Assembly (NCBI RefSeq): GCF_003076635.1
Contig: NZ_QDKG01000006.1
Location: 173,509-237,508 of the forward strand
Length of the DNA stretch: 64,000 bases
Source of the DNA: Sphingobacterium corticibacter
Lineage (GTDB): Bacteria; Bacteroidota; Bacteroidia; Sphingobacteriales; Sphingobacteriaceae
Direction of reading: 5' to 3'
Shown: positions 51,833 to 61,028 of the stretch, piece after piece
Layout: every line of letters starts with the position of its first letter
Position numbering within the stretch: position 1 is the first letter of the stretch
The notes under the pieces: generated by a model
Database searches by the model: none
What the model was told of the DNA's origin: nothing
Seen by the model: only the letters and a program-made list of their open reading frames with translations
Made by a program: the position numbers and the translations under genes

Positions 51833-52234
51833 CTATCTTCCCTGTGTTAGAGATACCTTTAATATCAACGTGCGATCTATTTGTACATTAAAATTGTCAT
51901 TGATAGGATCTTCGGCATAAATGGTAATTCTACCTGTTGTATACTCATAGTTATATGAGATTCCTTGAATTGTAGCAGGCAATTTATTGAAGGTTTCTCT
52001 ATTATTGTTACTCATAGACATACTTACTAAACCAAAATCTACGTAATTATCTGATAGCTCTGGTACATCAATTGAAACACTTGCCGCTGGCGTATTATTA
52101 TTTGTCCAATCCTGTGGATTTATCGTATATGAAAATGTATCCGTGCGTGGATCTTCGATATACTCTTTTGTACAGGAGTTGAAGGATAGCATTGTAGCTG
52201 ATGCTATCACTAAGGCTAATAGAATTCTTTTCAT
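51833..52234 (-). CDS. Lipoprotein of unknown function
   Basis: Encodes 133 residues with lipoprotein signal MKRILLALVIASATMLSF and lipobox FNS-C at ~20. The mature part is beta-rich (DTFSYTINPQDWTNNNTPAA, VSIDVPELSDNYVDFGLVSM, TTGRITIYAEDPINDNFNVQ), about 110 residues. It resembles small Sphingobacteriaceae surface lipoproteins with the CTKEY-x-(E/D)DP start, none of known function. It is transcribed alone, with a terminator ~45 bases after its stop. Confidence 0.7.
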   Translation of the reverse strand: MKRILLALVIASATMLSFNSCTKEYIEDPRTDTFSYTINPQDWTNNNTPAASVSIDVPELSDNYVDFGLVSMSMSNNNRETFNKLPATIQGISYNYEYTTGRITIYAEDPINDNFNVQIDRTLILKVSLTQGR

Positions 52235-52348
52235 AATGAGTTATTTGTTTTTAAATGTATTGCTAATGTTATCTCTGTATAGGCGTATGTACTTATGACT
52301 CTCAAAGCGCCTTGAGGGTTTAAGCACTTATAACAAAAATATTGCCAT

Positions 52349-52378
52349 AAAAAAGGAGCGCTACCAATAGCGCTCCTT
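52349..52378 (-). terminator. Terminator of clpC
   Basis: AAGGAGCGCT (52353-52362) pairs with AGCGCTCCTT (52369-52378). The minus-strand tail is TTTTATGG. It sits 18 bases after the clpC stop. Confidence 0.88.
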
Positions 52379-52395
52379 CTACTTTATAAAAATGA

Positions 52396-54948
52396 CTACT
52401 TTTTCTTATCCGGCTTGTCCGATTTTACATCATCGTCCTCTGGCGTAGTATTAGCCTTAGCTGTCACCACGATTTCCGATTTCTCTTTGTCGAACTCCAC
52501 CAAAATGGTGTCGCCACTTTTCAGATTGTCTTTTAGAATCTCTTCAGCGATAGGATCTTCTAAATGTTTCTGGATAGCACGTTTTAACGGTCGCGCACCA
52601 AAGTTGGTGTCATACCCTTTCTCTGCGATGTAATTTTTCGCATCATCCGAAAGTTCAATCGTATGACCTAGATCCGAAATTCTTCCAAATAAGGCTCTTA
52701 GTTCGATATCAATGATCTTAAAGATATGCTCTTTGACCAATGAATTAAACACGATCACATCATCAATACGGTTCAAGAACTCGGGTGCAAAGGCTCTCTT
52801 CAGCGCAGTTTCGATCACACCGCGAGAGTGTGAGTCCGCCTGATTTTCTTTCGCCGAAGTAGTAAAGCCAACTCCTTGACCAAATTCTTTCAGTTGGCGT
52901 GCACCAATATTGGATGTCATGATGATAATCGTATTGCGGAAATCAACCTTCCGACCCAAACTATCTGTCAATTGACCTTCGTCTAATACTTGTAAGAGTA
53001 AATTGAAGACATCGGGATGTGCTTTCTCAATCTCATCCAAGAGTACCACGGCGTATGGTTTACGACGTACTTTCTCCGTCAACTGACCACCTTCTTCGTA
53101 ACCTACATATCCTGGAGGCGCACCAACCAATCTAGATACAGCGAATTTCTCCATGTATTCACTCATGTCTACTTGGATCAGCGCATCTTCCGTGTCAAAC
53201 ATAAAACGAGCTAGCTCCTTAGCTAATTCCGTTTTACCAACACCAGTAGGACCTAAGAATACAAATGAACCAATTGGTTTTTTAGGATCTTTCAATCCGG
53301 CACGTGTACGCTGAATTGCTTTTACCAATTTCTGCACCGCTTCATCTTGGCCAATGATACGACCTTTCATCGATTCGCCCATGTTGAGCAATTTCTGACT
53401 GTCGGTTTGGCTTACACGTTGAACAGGGATACCCGTCATCATTGCAACGACCTCCGCTACATTATCTTCTGTAACGGTATGGCGCGTTGTTTTCGTTTCT
53501 TCTTCCCAAGCCGCTTTTTCACGCTCCAACTCTTCGATCAGTTTCTTCTCCGTGTCACGCAGTTTTGCTGCTTCTTCGTATTTCTGACTACGCACCACTT
53601 TATTTTTCTCGACTTTGACCTCTTCGATCTTCTCTTCGATATCAATAATCGTTTGTGGTACGTGGATATTGGTCAAGTGTACGCGTGATCCGGCTTCGTC
53701 CAAGGCATCAATAGCTTTATCCGGTAAAAAACGATCCGTAATATACCGGGTGGTCAATGTAACACAGGCGTTGATTGCTTCTTCCGTATACACGACATTG
53801 TGATGTTCTTCGTATTTGTCTTTAATACGATTTAAGATCTCAATCGTTTCGTCATGACTAGCAGGTTCTACCGTTACTTTTTGGAAACGACGATCTAATG
53901 CACCATCTTTCTCAATGTACTGACGGTATTCGTCCAGTGTGGTGGCACCAATACATTGGATCTCTCCACGCGCCAAAGCGGGTTTGAACATATTGGATGC
54001 ATCCAAAGATCCTGAAGCTCCGCCTGCACCTACAATTGTGTGAATCTCATCAATAAACAAGATCACATCCGGTGATTTTTCCAATTCATTCATCACCGCT
54101 TTCATACGCTCTTCGAATTGGCCACGGTATTTGGTGCCTGCTACCAAAGATGCAAGATCTAGCGTGACGACGCGTTTGTTGAACAATACACGCGAAACCT
54201 TGCGTTGCACGATGCGCAGTGCCAATCCTTCTGCGATCGCAGATTTACCAACACCTGGCTCACCAATCAGAATAGGGTTGTTCTTTTTGCGGCGCGACAG
54301 GATTTGAGATACGCGTTCGATCTCTTTCTCGCGGCCTACAATCGGATCCAATCTTCCTTCTTCTGCAGCCTTGGTGAGGTCGCGCCCAAAGTTGTCCAAC
54401 ACCGGAGTTTTGGACTTAATGTCCGAAACCTTTTTGGGTTGTGCAAATTGTGCATCATCCTCTGCAAAATCATCATCGCCCGGAGGCGTGCCCGCTGCTT
54501 CGCTGGTAATGTCAGGTTTGTTTTGAGCCAATTCATTTTTGAACTGCTCGTACGTGACCTGATGTTTGTTCAATATTTGTGAGGCGATATTATCTTCGTC
54601 GCGCAATATCGCTAGCAATAAGTGTTCTGTTCCAATAATATCGCTTTTGAAGATTTTAGCTTCTAAATACGTGACTTTAAGAACTTTTTCTGCTTGCTTA
54701 GTTAGCGGTACACTGCTAATAGGTGTGCGAGACATCGAAGAACCTTTTACGGCATCTTCTATGGACTCACGCACGGCGGCCATGTCCAATCCAATGTTTT
54801 TCAAAACATGAATTGCTACACCATCCCCCTCACGTATCAATCCCAATAAAAGATGCTCCGTGCCGATATAATCATGACGAAGACGCAAGGCTTCCTCCCG
54901 ACTGTACGAGATCACATCCTTTACTCGTGGTGAAAATTTAGCTTCCAT
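52396..54948 (-). CDS. clpC: ATP-dependent Clp protease ATP-binding subunit ClpC
   Basis: AAA+ unfoldase of 850 residues that feeds ClpP. Order: two Clp_N repeats ([40 protein letters not shown], second copy [16 protein letters not shown]), AAA-1 with Walker [14 protein letters not shown] and [14 protein letters not shown], a middle coiled-coil/UVR-like region ([20 protein letters not shown]), AAA-2 with [35 protein letters not shown] and the C-terminal D2-small domain ([20 protein letters not shown]). The middle region and dual N repeats identify ClpC rather than ClpA or ClpB. No mcsAB/ctsR operon is present. Confidence 0.95.
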   Translation of the reverse strand: MEAKFSPRVKDVISYSREEALRLRHDYIGTEHLLLGLIREGDGVAIHVLKNIGLDMAAVRESIEDAVKGSSMSRTPISSVPLTKQAEKVLKVTYLEAKIFKSDIIGTEHLLLAILRDEDNIASQILNKHQVTYEQFKNELAQNKPDITSEAAGTPPGDDDFAEDDAQFAQPKKVSDIKSKTPVLDNFGRDLTKAAEEGRLDPIVGREKEIERVSQILSRRKKNNPILIGEPGVGKSAIAEGLALRIVQRKVSRVLFNKRVVTLDLASLVAGTKYRGQFEERMKAVMNELEKSPDVILFIDEIHTIVGAGGASGSLDASNMFKPALARGEIQCIGATTLDEYRQYIEKDGALDRRFQKVTVEPASHDETIEILNRIKDKYEEHHNVVYTEEAINACVTLTTRYITDRFLPDKAIDALDEAGSRVHLTNIHVPQTIIDIEEKIEEVKVEKNKVVRSQKYEEAAKLRDTEKKLIEELEREKAAWEEETKTTRHTVTEDNVAEVVAMMTGIPVQRVSQTDSQKLLNMGESMKGRIIGQDEAVQKLVKAIQRTRAGLKDPKKPIGSFVFLGPTGVGKTELAKELARFMFDTEDALIQVDMSEYMEKFAVSRLVGAPPGYVGYEEGGQLTEKVRRKPYAVVLLDEIEKAHPDVFNLLLQVLDEGQLTDSLGRKVDFRNTIIIMTSNIGARQLKEFGQGVGFTTSAKENQADSHSRGVIETALKRAFAPEFLNRIDDVIVFNSLVKEHIFKIIDIELRALFGRISDLGHTIELSDDAKNYIAEKGYDTNFGARPLKRAIQKHLEDPIAEEILKDNLKSGDTILVEFDKEKSEIVVTAKANTTPEDDDVKSDKPDKKK

Positions 54949-55092
54949 CTATAAACCTTTCTAAATTATTTGTGCTATCGTAAATGTAAGTAAAATTACA
55001 AATAACCTTTACGTTAATGTTTCAATAAATTTATCAACAATCGCGCCACCCACCAACGATGATCAAAATGGCAGTAATTGACTTCAAATCGC

Positions 55093-55100
55093 TATATTTG
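55093..55100 (+). promoter_or_regulatory. -7 element of the ettA-fixL-like transcript
   Basis: TATATTTG is an exact TAnnTTTG 25 bases before ATG 55125. No TTG is 19 bases upstream, so activity may depend on another factor. The element lies inside any longer reading from 55059, which supports the shorter start. Confidence 0.6.
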
Positions 55101-55124
55101 TCTGAAATAAGTTACAATTTTGCT

Positions 55125-56807
55125 ATGTCAGACGAAAAAATAATCTTCTCGATGGCAGGGGTCTCAAAGGTCTTCCCACCATCTAAGCAAGTACTCAAAA
55201 ATATCTATTTATCCTTCTTTTATGGTGCCAAAATCGGAGTAATCGGATTGAATGGTTCAGGTAAGTCTTCGCTATTAAAGATCATCGCCGGATTGGACAA
55301 ATCCATACAGGGTGAAGTTGTCTTTTCACCGGGATATTCGGTCGGTTATTTGGAGCAAGAACCACAGTTGGATTTAGAAAAAACGGTTCGCCAGATAGTT
55401 GAAGAGGGTGTAGCGGAAACGGTAGCCGTGTTGGCGGAATACGAAGAAATCAACCAAAAATTTGGCCTTCCTGAAGTGTATGAGAATGCCGATGAAATGG
55501 ATAAATTGCTAGAACGCCAAGGTGCTTTGCAGGATAAAATCGATGCCACCAATGCTTGGGAATTGGATAGCAAATTGGAACGTGCCATGGATGCACTACG
55601 CTGTCCTGATCCAGAAGCGGTAATTGCCAATTTGTCAGGAGGTGAGCGTCGTCGTGTGGCACTTTGTCGTTTATTGTTGCAAGAGCCCGATGTTTTGCTC
55701 CTCGATGAGCCAACCAACCACTTGGATGCTGAATCTATCGATTGGTTAGAACAACATTTGAAACAATATCAGGGAACAGTGATCGCCGTAACGCACGATC
55801 GTTATTTCTTAGATAACGTAGCGGGTTGGATTTTGGAGTTAGATCGTGGAGAAGGAATTCCATGGAAAGGAAACTATTCATCGTGGTTGGATCAGAAAGC
55901 CAAACGCTTAGCACAAGAAGAAAAACAAGAAACCAAACGCCAGAAAACCTTGGAGCGCGAGCTCGAATGGGTACGTATGGCGCCTAAAGCTCGACATGCT
56001 AAATCGAAAGCACGTCTGCATAACTATGAAAAGCTGGCTTCGGAAGAGACGCAGGATCGCGAAGCGAAACTGGAATTATTCATTCCGCCAGGGCCACGTT
56101 TAGGAAATGTCGTGATCGAAGCCGATCAGATTTCGAAATCTTATGGTGATCGTATTTTATTTGAAAACCTTAGTTTTTCACTTCCTCCTGCGGGAATTGT
56201 CGGTATTATTGGTCCCAATGGTGCTGGTAAAACCACGTTATTCCGCTTAATTACCGGTCAAGAACAACCAGATACAGGTACATTTAAAGTTGGTGAGACG
56301 GTTGCCTTGGGTTATGTAGATCAGATGCACCATGATCTGGATGCCGAAAAATCGGTTTGGGAAAACATCACCGATGGCAATGAAAACATCAATCTCGGTA
56401 CGAAATCGGTGAATTCTCGCGCCTACGTTTCCAAGTTCAATTTCAATGGCGCTGATCAACAGAAAAAAGTGGGCGTGTTATCTGGTGGAGAGCGAAACCG
56501 TGTCCATTTGGCCATTACCTTGAAAAAGGGATCTAATGTACTATTGCTGGATGAGCCGACGAATGATATTGATGTGAATACCTTGCGTGCACTGGAAGAA
56601 GGTTTGGAGAACTTTGGCGGCTGTGCTGTGGTTATCTCGCACGACCGTTGGTTTTTAGACCGGATCTGTACGCATATTTTGGCATTTGAGGGCGATTCTC
56701 AGGTGTATTTCTTCGAAGGTAACTACACCGAATACGAAGAAAACCGCAAAAAGCGCTTGGGTGATGTAGCGCCACAACGTATTAAATACAAAAAACTAGT
56801 GAAGTAA
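55125..56807 (+). CDS. ettA: Energy-dependent translational throttle protein (ABC-F)
   Basis: Ribosome-associated ABC-F ATPase of 560 residues that gates translation elongation according to ATP/ADP ratio. Start ATG 55125 (MSDEKIIFSMAGVSKVFPPS) is chosen because the promoter lies within the longer alternative. It has two ABC domains: Walker A IGLNGSGKSSLLKIIA and IGPNGAGKTTLFRLI, signatures LSGGERRRVALCRLLL and LSGGERNRVHLAITLK, Walker B LLDEPTNHLDAES and LLDEPTNDIDVNT. The charged linker includes the EttA arm region (WVRMAPKARHAKSKARLHNY). It is followed eight bases later by the fixL-like gene. Confidence 0.94.
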   Translation: MSDEKIIFSMAGVSKVFPPSKQVLKNIYLSFFYGAKIGVIGLNGSGKSSLLKIIAGLDKSIQGEVVFSPGYSVGYLEQEPQLDLEKTVRQIVEEGVAETVAVLAEYEEINQKFGLPEVYENADEMDKLLERQGALQDKIDATNAWELDSKLERAMDALRCPDPEAVIANLSGGERRRVALCRLLLQEPDVLLLDEPTNHLDAESIDWLEQHLKQYQGTVIAVTHDRYFLDNVAGWILELDRGEGIPWKGNYSSWLDQKAKRLAQEEKQETKRQKTLERELEWVRMAPKARHAKSKARLHNYEKLASEETQDREAKLELFIPPGPRLGNVVIEADQISKSYGDRILFENLSFSLPPAGIVGIIGPNGAGKTTLFRLITGQEQPDTGTFKVGETVALGYVDQMHHDLDAEKSVWENITDGNENINLGTKSVNSRAYVSKFNFNGADQQKKVGVLSGGERNRVHLAITLKKGSNVLLLDEPTNDIDVNTLRALEEGLENFGGCAVVISHDRWFLDRICTHILAFEGDSQVYFFEGNYTEYEENRKKRLGDVAPQRIKYKKLVK

Positions 56808-56815
56808 TCTTTGCT

Positions 56816-58009
56816 TTGGATAACGCAAAATTATTAGAAGCCATTATCGTCAACGCTATCGATGGTATTATTACCATCGATAATCGTGGCGTGGTTGAGT
56901 CCATCAATCCTTCCGCATTGGCTTTGTTTGGCTATCGCGCGGAAGAAGTCGTGGGACAAAACATCCGTATGCTTATGCCAGAGCCTGATCGCGGTAACCA
57001 CGATTCGTACATACAGAACTATGAACGTACTGGGCATGCCAAAATTATTGGCCTAGGACGCGAAGTGCTCGGCCGCAAGCAAGATGGTACCACGTTTCCG
57101 TTTCGCTTAGCGGTCAGTGAGGTGTTTTATCAGAACCGCAAAATATTTACCGGATTTATCCACGACTTATCCAAAGAAAAGGCGGCCGAAGATCAACTTC
57201 GGCAATATGCGGTAGAGCTCGAAGAGAAAGTGAGCGACCGTACCAAGGACTTGATCAATCTGGTCTCGCAATTGGAAGAAGCAAAACAGGAAGTGAGTAT
57301 CTCTTTAGAGAAAGAGAAGGAACTGAATCAGCTCAAATCTCGCTTTGTGTCTATGGCATCCCATGAATTTCGGACGCCACTCAGTTCGGTGCAACTTTCA
57401 GCCTCGCTGATCGAAAAATACATGCAAAAGCCAGATCATGATGCCGTCGCGAAACATACCGCACGGATCAAGGGTTCGGTACAATTACTGAACACGATTC
57501 TGAACGACTTTCTTTCCTTAGAGAAGTTGGAAGCAGGTGTCGTTCGTGTAGAGAAGCAATTGGTCAATCTGGTACAGTTGGCCGAGGAAATCACCGAGGA
57601 GATGCAGTTGATCTGCAAAAAAAATCAGTTGATTGTGTACCAACACACCGGTTCTGAAGGTTCGTTTGAGCTGGATTCGCATCTGATAAAAAGTAGCATT
57701 ATCAATCTGATATCCAATGCAATCAAGTATTCTGGAGAAGATACGTACATTGAGTTTTCTACTGAAATAAATGGGCATTCGTGTACCATCACCGTGAAAG
57801 ATAATGGAATAGGTATTCCGCAGGAAGAACAGCAGAGTTTATTTGAACCGTTTTTCCGAGCACATAATACGGGAAGTATTCCCGGTACGGGCTTGGGTCT
57901 AAATATCGTAAAACGTTATGTAGAACTCATGGGTGGCACTTTAACCTACTGGTCTGAGTTGCACCGTGGCGCATCCTTTAGCATGACTTTCTCGGCAAGT
58001 AAAGCATAA
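56816..58009 (+). CDS. FixL-like oxygen-sensing heme-PAS histidine kinase
   Basis: Cytoplasmic kinase of 397 residues with no membrane helix, starting at TTG 56816 (MDNAKLLEAIIVNAIDGIIT); no ATG is available. The PAS domain (residues ~5-120) matches FixL: IRMLMPEPDRGNHDSYIQNY carries the heme-ligand His (residue 62, equivalent to B. japonicum FixL His200) and HAKIIGLGREVLGRKQDGTT the distal Arg (~82). A coiled coil leads to HisKA (SMASHEFRTPLSSVQLS) and HATPase motifs (LISNAIKYSGE, DNGIGIPQEE, GTGLGLNIVKRYVE). One base separates its stop from the regulator gene. Confidence 0.92.
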   Translation: MDNAKLLEAIIVNAIDGIITIDNRGVVESINPSALALFGYRAEEVVGQNIRMLMPEPDRGNHDSYIQNYERTGHAKIIGLGREVLGRKQDGTTFPFRLAVSEVFYQNRKIFTGFIHDLSKEKAAEDQLRQYAVELEEKVSDRTKDLINLVSQLEEAKQEVSISLEKEKELNQLKSRFVSMASHEFRTPLSSVQLSASLIEKYMQKPDHDAVAKHTARIKGSVQLLNTILNDFLSLEKLEAGVVRVEKQLVNLVQLAEEITEEMQLICKKNQLIVYQHTGSEGSFELDSHLIKSSIINLISNAIKYSGEDTYIEFSTEINGHSCTITVKDNGIGIPQEEQQSLFEPFFRAHNTGSIPGTGLGLNIVKRYVELMGGTLTYWSELHRGASFSMTFSASKA

Positions 58010-58010
58010 T

Positions 58011-59063
58011 ATGGCAGCACATAAGCAAAAGGTACTGATCATCGAAGATCATTTGGAAATCCGGGAAGGTACAGCCGAAATCTTGGAGCTCACCGACAAC
58101 TATCACGTGTTTATGGCCGCTCATGGTCGCGAGGGAGTGGATTTGGCCTTGGAGCACGTGCCTGACATTATTCTTTGTGATATCATGATGCCTGAGTTGG
58201 ATGGATATGGTGTGCTTTATATGTTGGGGAAATATCCTACTACGAAAAACATTCCTTTTATCTTCCTGACGGCAAAGACCGAACGATCCGATATTCGTAA
58301 GGCGATGGAAATGGGGGCTGATGATTATTTGACGAAACCTTTCGATGATATTGAATTGCTCAACGCCATCGAAGTGCGCTTGAAAAAGAGAAATCAATTG
58401 GCTGCGCACGCAACGAATGAGCCGCAGGAAGATATTGCTCAGGAAGTTCTGTTGGATCATATGGTCAGGGAAGCACGCATTAAGCGTGTCAAGAAAAAAC
58501 AACTTTTGTACGAAGCGGGTGATATACCTTACTTTATATACTATGTAATAAAAGGTAAAGTGCGTACCTTTTTGAGTTATGTGGATGGCCGAGAATTGTC
58601 GACTGCGATTATTACCGAACAACAACTTTTTGGCTATGAATCTCCCTTACTCAATACGAGCTATAGTGATAATGCCGTCGCTTTGGAAGATGCAGAAGTA
58701 GCACTACTACCCAAGGAAGATTTCTTCGAGCTAATGTACAGAAAACCTGCATTGGCAGCGCAAGTGATCCGAATGCTCTCTGGAAATGTGCAAGCGAAAG
58801 AAAAGCAAATGCTCGGATTTGCCTACGATACGGTACGTAAGCGCGTAGCGAATGCGCTTATCGAAGTGGCCGAAAAATCGGCTCCGCAGCAAGACCAATG
58901 TACCATTCGAATCTCTCGCGAGGATCTCGCGGCATTGGCCGGTACGGCCAATGAAACGATTAGTAGAATGCTAGCCGATTTCAAAGACGAGAAATTGATT
59001 CATAAAGAAGGCAATTCGATCGTCGTCAACTCGGTGGAAAAGCTTCAACGTATCAAACACTAA
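58011..59063 (+). CDS. Response regulator: receiver domain fused to a CRP/FNR-type effector
   Basis: Encodes 350 residues. The receiver (residues ~6-125) has acidic pair Glu12/Asp13 in LIIEDHLEIREG, phospho-acceptor Asp57 in DIILCDIMMPELDGYG, and LTAKTERSDIRKAMEMGADD, YLTKPFDD. After a linker comes a cyclic-nucleotide-binding-like barrel (KKQLLYEAGDIPYFIYYVIK, GKVRTFLSYVDGRELSTAII) without clear cAMP-contact residues, then a Crp helix-turn-helix (SREDLAALAGTANETISRML). It combines FixJ-like phospho-input and FixK-like DNA binding in one protein. It is likely to activate the downstream hemN-ccoIS genes when the FixL-like partner is oxygen-free. Confidence 0.93.
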   Translation: MAAHKQKVLIIEDHLEIREGTAEILELTDNYHVFMAAHGREGVDLALEHVPDIILCDIMMPELDGYGVLYMLGKYPTTKNIPFIFLTAKTERSDIRKAMEMGADDYLTKPFDDIELLNAIEVRLKKRNQLAAHATNEPQEDIAQEVLLDHMVREARIKRVKKKQLLYEAGDIPYFIYYVIKGKVRTFLSYVDGRELSTAIITEQQLFGYESPLLNTSYSDNAVALEDAEVALLPKEDFFELMYRKPALAAQVIRMLSGNVQAKEKQMLGFAYDTVRKRVANALIEVAEKSAPQQDQCTIRISREDLAALAGTANETISRMLADFKDEKLIHKEGNSIVVNSVEKLQRIKH

Positions 59064-59120
59064 ACTTTCCCAATCCGCTGCCAATTAGGTGACGAAGATC
59101 ATATTTTTTGCTGATGCATT

Positions 59121-59154
59121 GCATGAGCCCGCGTACTCATGCCGGGTATCTTTG
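59121..59154 (+). promoter_or_regulatory. 22-bp palindrome and -7 element upstream of the hemN operon
   Basis: GCATGAG (59121-59127), 8 bases, CTCATGC (59136-59142) is a perfect palindrome with the TG-N12-CA geometry of CRP-family sites. Five bases later TATCTTTG (59147-59154) is an exact -7 element. No -33 TTG is at the correct distance, as expected for an activator-dependent promoter. Confidence 0.55.
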
Positions 59155-59193
59155 TTCGTAGTTGTTTATCAACCGAAAACACCGAAGAAAGAT

Positions 59194-59646
59194 ATGAGAG
59201 TTATAGCATACAGTATATTAGAGCAGGAAAAGGAACTGCTTATCAAAGCCAATTCAAAAGTCCACGATTTTACGTTTATATCCAATCCATTGACTATGGA
59301 TACCATGCACTTTGTGGAAGGCAAAGAAGTGATTGTGATATCGGAGCGTGATGTATTGGATCAGCAAGCGTTGGTGAACCTGTACCATCTTGGTGTGAGA
59401 AGTGTCATTACGCGCACAACATCCACCGCGCATATCGATCTTTCGGCTGCCGGTATACTCCGAATGCATGTAGCAAATACCCCATTTGACGATCAAACGC
59501 CCTATGGTATCGCTACGCAAGTAGTACAAAATCTGACCAACTGGATGGTGGGCGGCTGCGCCGGAAAAGCCTGTCAATGCCGCATGGATTGCGCGAAAAA
59601 AAGTGCCGATACAGCACAGGAAGGAGGGCTGCCACATGTCCGATAA
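59194..59646 (+). CDS. Truncated D-2-hydroxyacid-dehydrogenase-like protein with Cys-rich tail
   Basis: Encodes 150 residues from ATG 59194 (MRVIAYSILEQEKELLIKAN). Residues 1-100 match the substrate-binding half of NAD-dependent 2-hydroxyacid (D-lactate) dehydrogenases: VHDFTFISNPLTMDTMHFVE, LYHLGVRSVITRTTSTAHID and a GI-x-V-x-N-like GILRMHVANTPF. The Rossmann NAD domain and catalytic Arg-Glu-His are absent. The tail (GGCAGKACQCRMDCAKK) has Cys 122, 127, 129 and 133, which could bind a metal or Fe-S cluster. It overlaps hemN by 11 bases and follows the palindromic promoter. A redox or metal role is possible but unproven. Confidence 0.7.
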   Translation: MRVIAYSILEQEKELLIKANSKVHDFTFISNPLTMDTMHFVEGKEVIVISERDVLDQQALVNLYHLGVRSVITRTTSTAHIDLSAAGILRMHVANTPFDDQTPYGIATQVVQNLTNWMVGGCAGKACQCRMDCAKKSADTAQEGGLPHVR

Positions 59647-61003
59647 TCTAAACGAGCTCATCCATAAATATAATGTCGCAACTCCGCGTTATACCTCTTA
59701 TCCGACCGTTCCTTGTTGGAATGAAGCGAATTTTAGTACATCAGGCTGGATCACTCAGTTGCAGAAAAATTTTGACCAAGATCCAGCGCAAGGTATTAGC
59801 GTCTATATACATCTGCCCTTTTGTGAAAGCTTATGCACATACTGTGGTTGCAATACCCGCATCACCAAAAAACATCAGGTAGAAGCGCCTTATATTAATG
59901 CCGTCATAAAAGAATGGCAAATGTATCGCGCCCTTTTAGGTGATCAGCCGTTACATATCAAAGAAATACACCTCGGTGGTGGTACACCCACGTTTTTTGC
60001 GCCAGAAAATTTACGTCAGCTCATTGCTGCGGTCTTAGAAGGCAATACGATGGATGAAAATCCTGCTTTCTCGTTTGAGGCACATCCGGCCAATACATCG
60101 GCTGAGCACCTTCAGGTGTTACATGATGTTGGATTTAGACGACTTAGTTTAGGTATTCAGGATTTTGATCCAGAAGTACAGCGCGTGATTAATCGTAAGC
60201 AAAGCGTGGAAGATGTAAAAGTAGTGATGGATCAAGCACGCGCCATCGGGTATACCTCCATTAATTTTGATTTAATATATGGGTTGCCATTGCAAACGTT
60301 GCATTCCGTCTTTGATACGATCACGGTTGCACTATCCATGAAACCAGAACGCATCTCCTTTTATAGCTACGCACATGTGCCTTGGATCAAGCCCGGTCAG
60401 CGGCATTTTAGCGAAAAGGATCTGCCGGTTGGCAAAGAAAAGATGGATCTGTACAAACTCGGTAAAGGCATGATCGCAGAAGCAGGATATAAAGAAGTCG
60501 GCATGGATCATTTTGCTTTACCTAGCGATAGCTTGTTGCTGGCATCAGAGAATGGCGAGTTGCATCGCAATTTTATGGGTTATACAGATAGCTATACACC
60601 AATCTTGATCGGTTTGGGGGTGTCGTCCATCAGTGATGCATGGACGGCGTATGCACAAAATGTAAAAACCGTAGAAGAGTACTATCGTATGTTGAATATG
60701 GGAGAATTACCTGTGCTACGCGGACATCTATTATCGAAGGATGACGAACAATCTCGACGGTACATCTTAGAGATGATGTGTCGGGATAGGGTAGTGCTGA
60801 ATGAAAATGATCCAAGCAAGAATGCCGTGATCATTCAACGACTGCGATCTTTACGAACCGATGGATTAGTACGGGTAAAAGATAATGTGGTGCGTGCAAC
60901 TCCTCTGGGGAAAGCGCTGATTCGAAATGTGTGCACCGCTTTTGATGAATATTTGCATCAAGAAACCGATCCGGTATCCGTGCGATTTAGTCAAGCCGTA
61001 TAG
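59636..61003 (+). CDS. hemN: Oxygen-independent coproporphyrinogen III dehydrogenase
   Basis: Radical SAM enzyme of 455 residues that converts coproporphyrinogen III to protoporphyrinogen IX under low oxygen. It opens with IHKYNVATPRYTSYPTVPCW, then the [4Fe-4S] motif FCESLCTYCGCNTRIT, GGGTPTFFAPENL (SAM), and LYGLPLQTLHSVFDTI-like and YSYAHVPWIKPGQRHF segments. Start ATG 59636 has a perfect AAGGAGG at 59621-59627, rare in this phylum, and overlaps the previous gene by 11 bases. It supplies heme for the oxidase under the same conditions that activate the FixL-like system. Confidence 0.95.
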   Translation: MSDNLNELIHKYNVATPRYTSYPTVPCWNEANFSTSGWITQLQKNFDQDPAQGISVYIHLPFCESLCTYCGCNTRITKKHQVEAPYINAVIKEWQMYRALLGDQPLHIKEIHLGGGTPTFFAPENLRQLIAAVLEGNTMDENPAFSFEAHPANTSAEHLQVLHDVGFRRLSLGIQDFDPEVQRVINRKQSVEDVKVVMDQARAIGYTSINFDLIYGLPLQTLHSVFDTITVALSMKPERISFYSYAHVPWIKPGQRHFSEKDLPVGKEKMDLYKLGKGMIAEAGYKEVGMDHFALPSDSLLLASENGELHRNFMGYTDSYTPILIGLGVSSISDAWTAYAQNVKTVEEYYRMLNMGELPVLRGHLLSKDDEQSRRYILEMMCRDRVVLNENDPSKNAVIIQRLRSLRTDGLVRVKDNVVRATPLGKALIRNVCTAFDEYLHQETDPVSVRFSQAV

Positions 61004-61028
61004 ATTATTAGTATAATTCACCTTTGCC

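Noticed and set aside
53615..53803. Small plus-strand frames inside clpC
   Set aside because: They are shadows of the strongly conserved ClpC middle domain on the other strand.
57978..58625. A 215-codon antisense frame across the kinase/regulator boundary
   Set aside because: It overlaps two clear two-component genes; its His/Gln/Phe-rich translation is the usual shadow of a coding strand.
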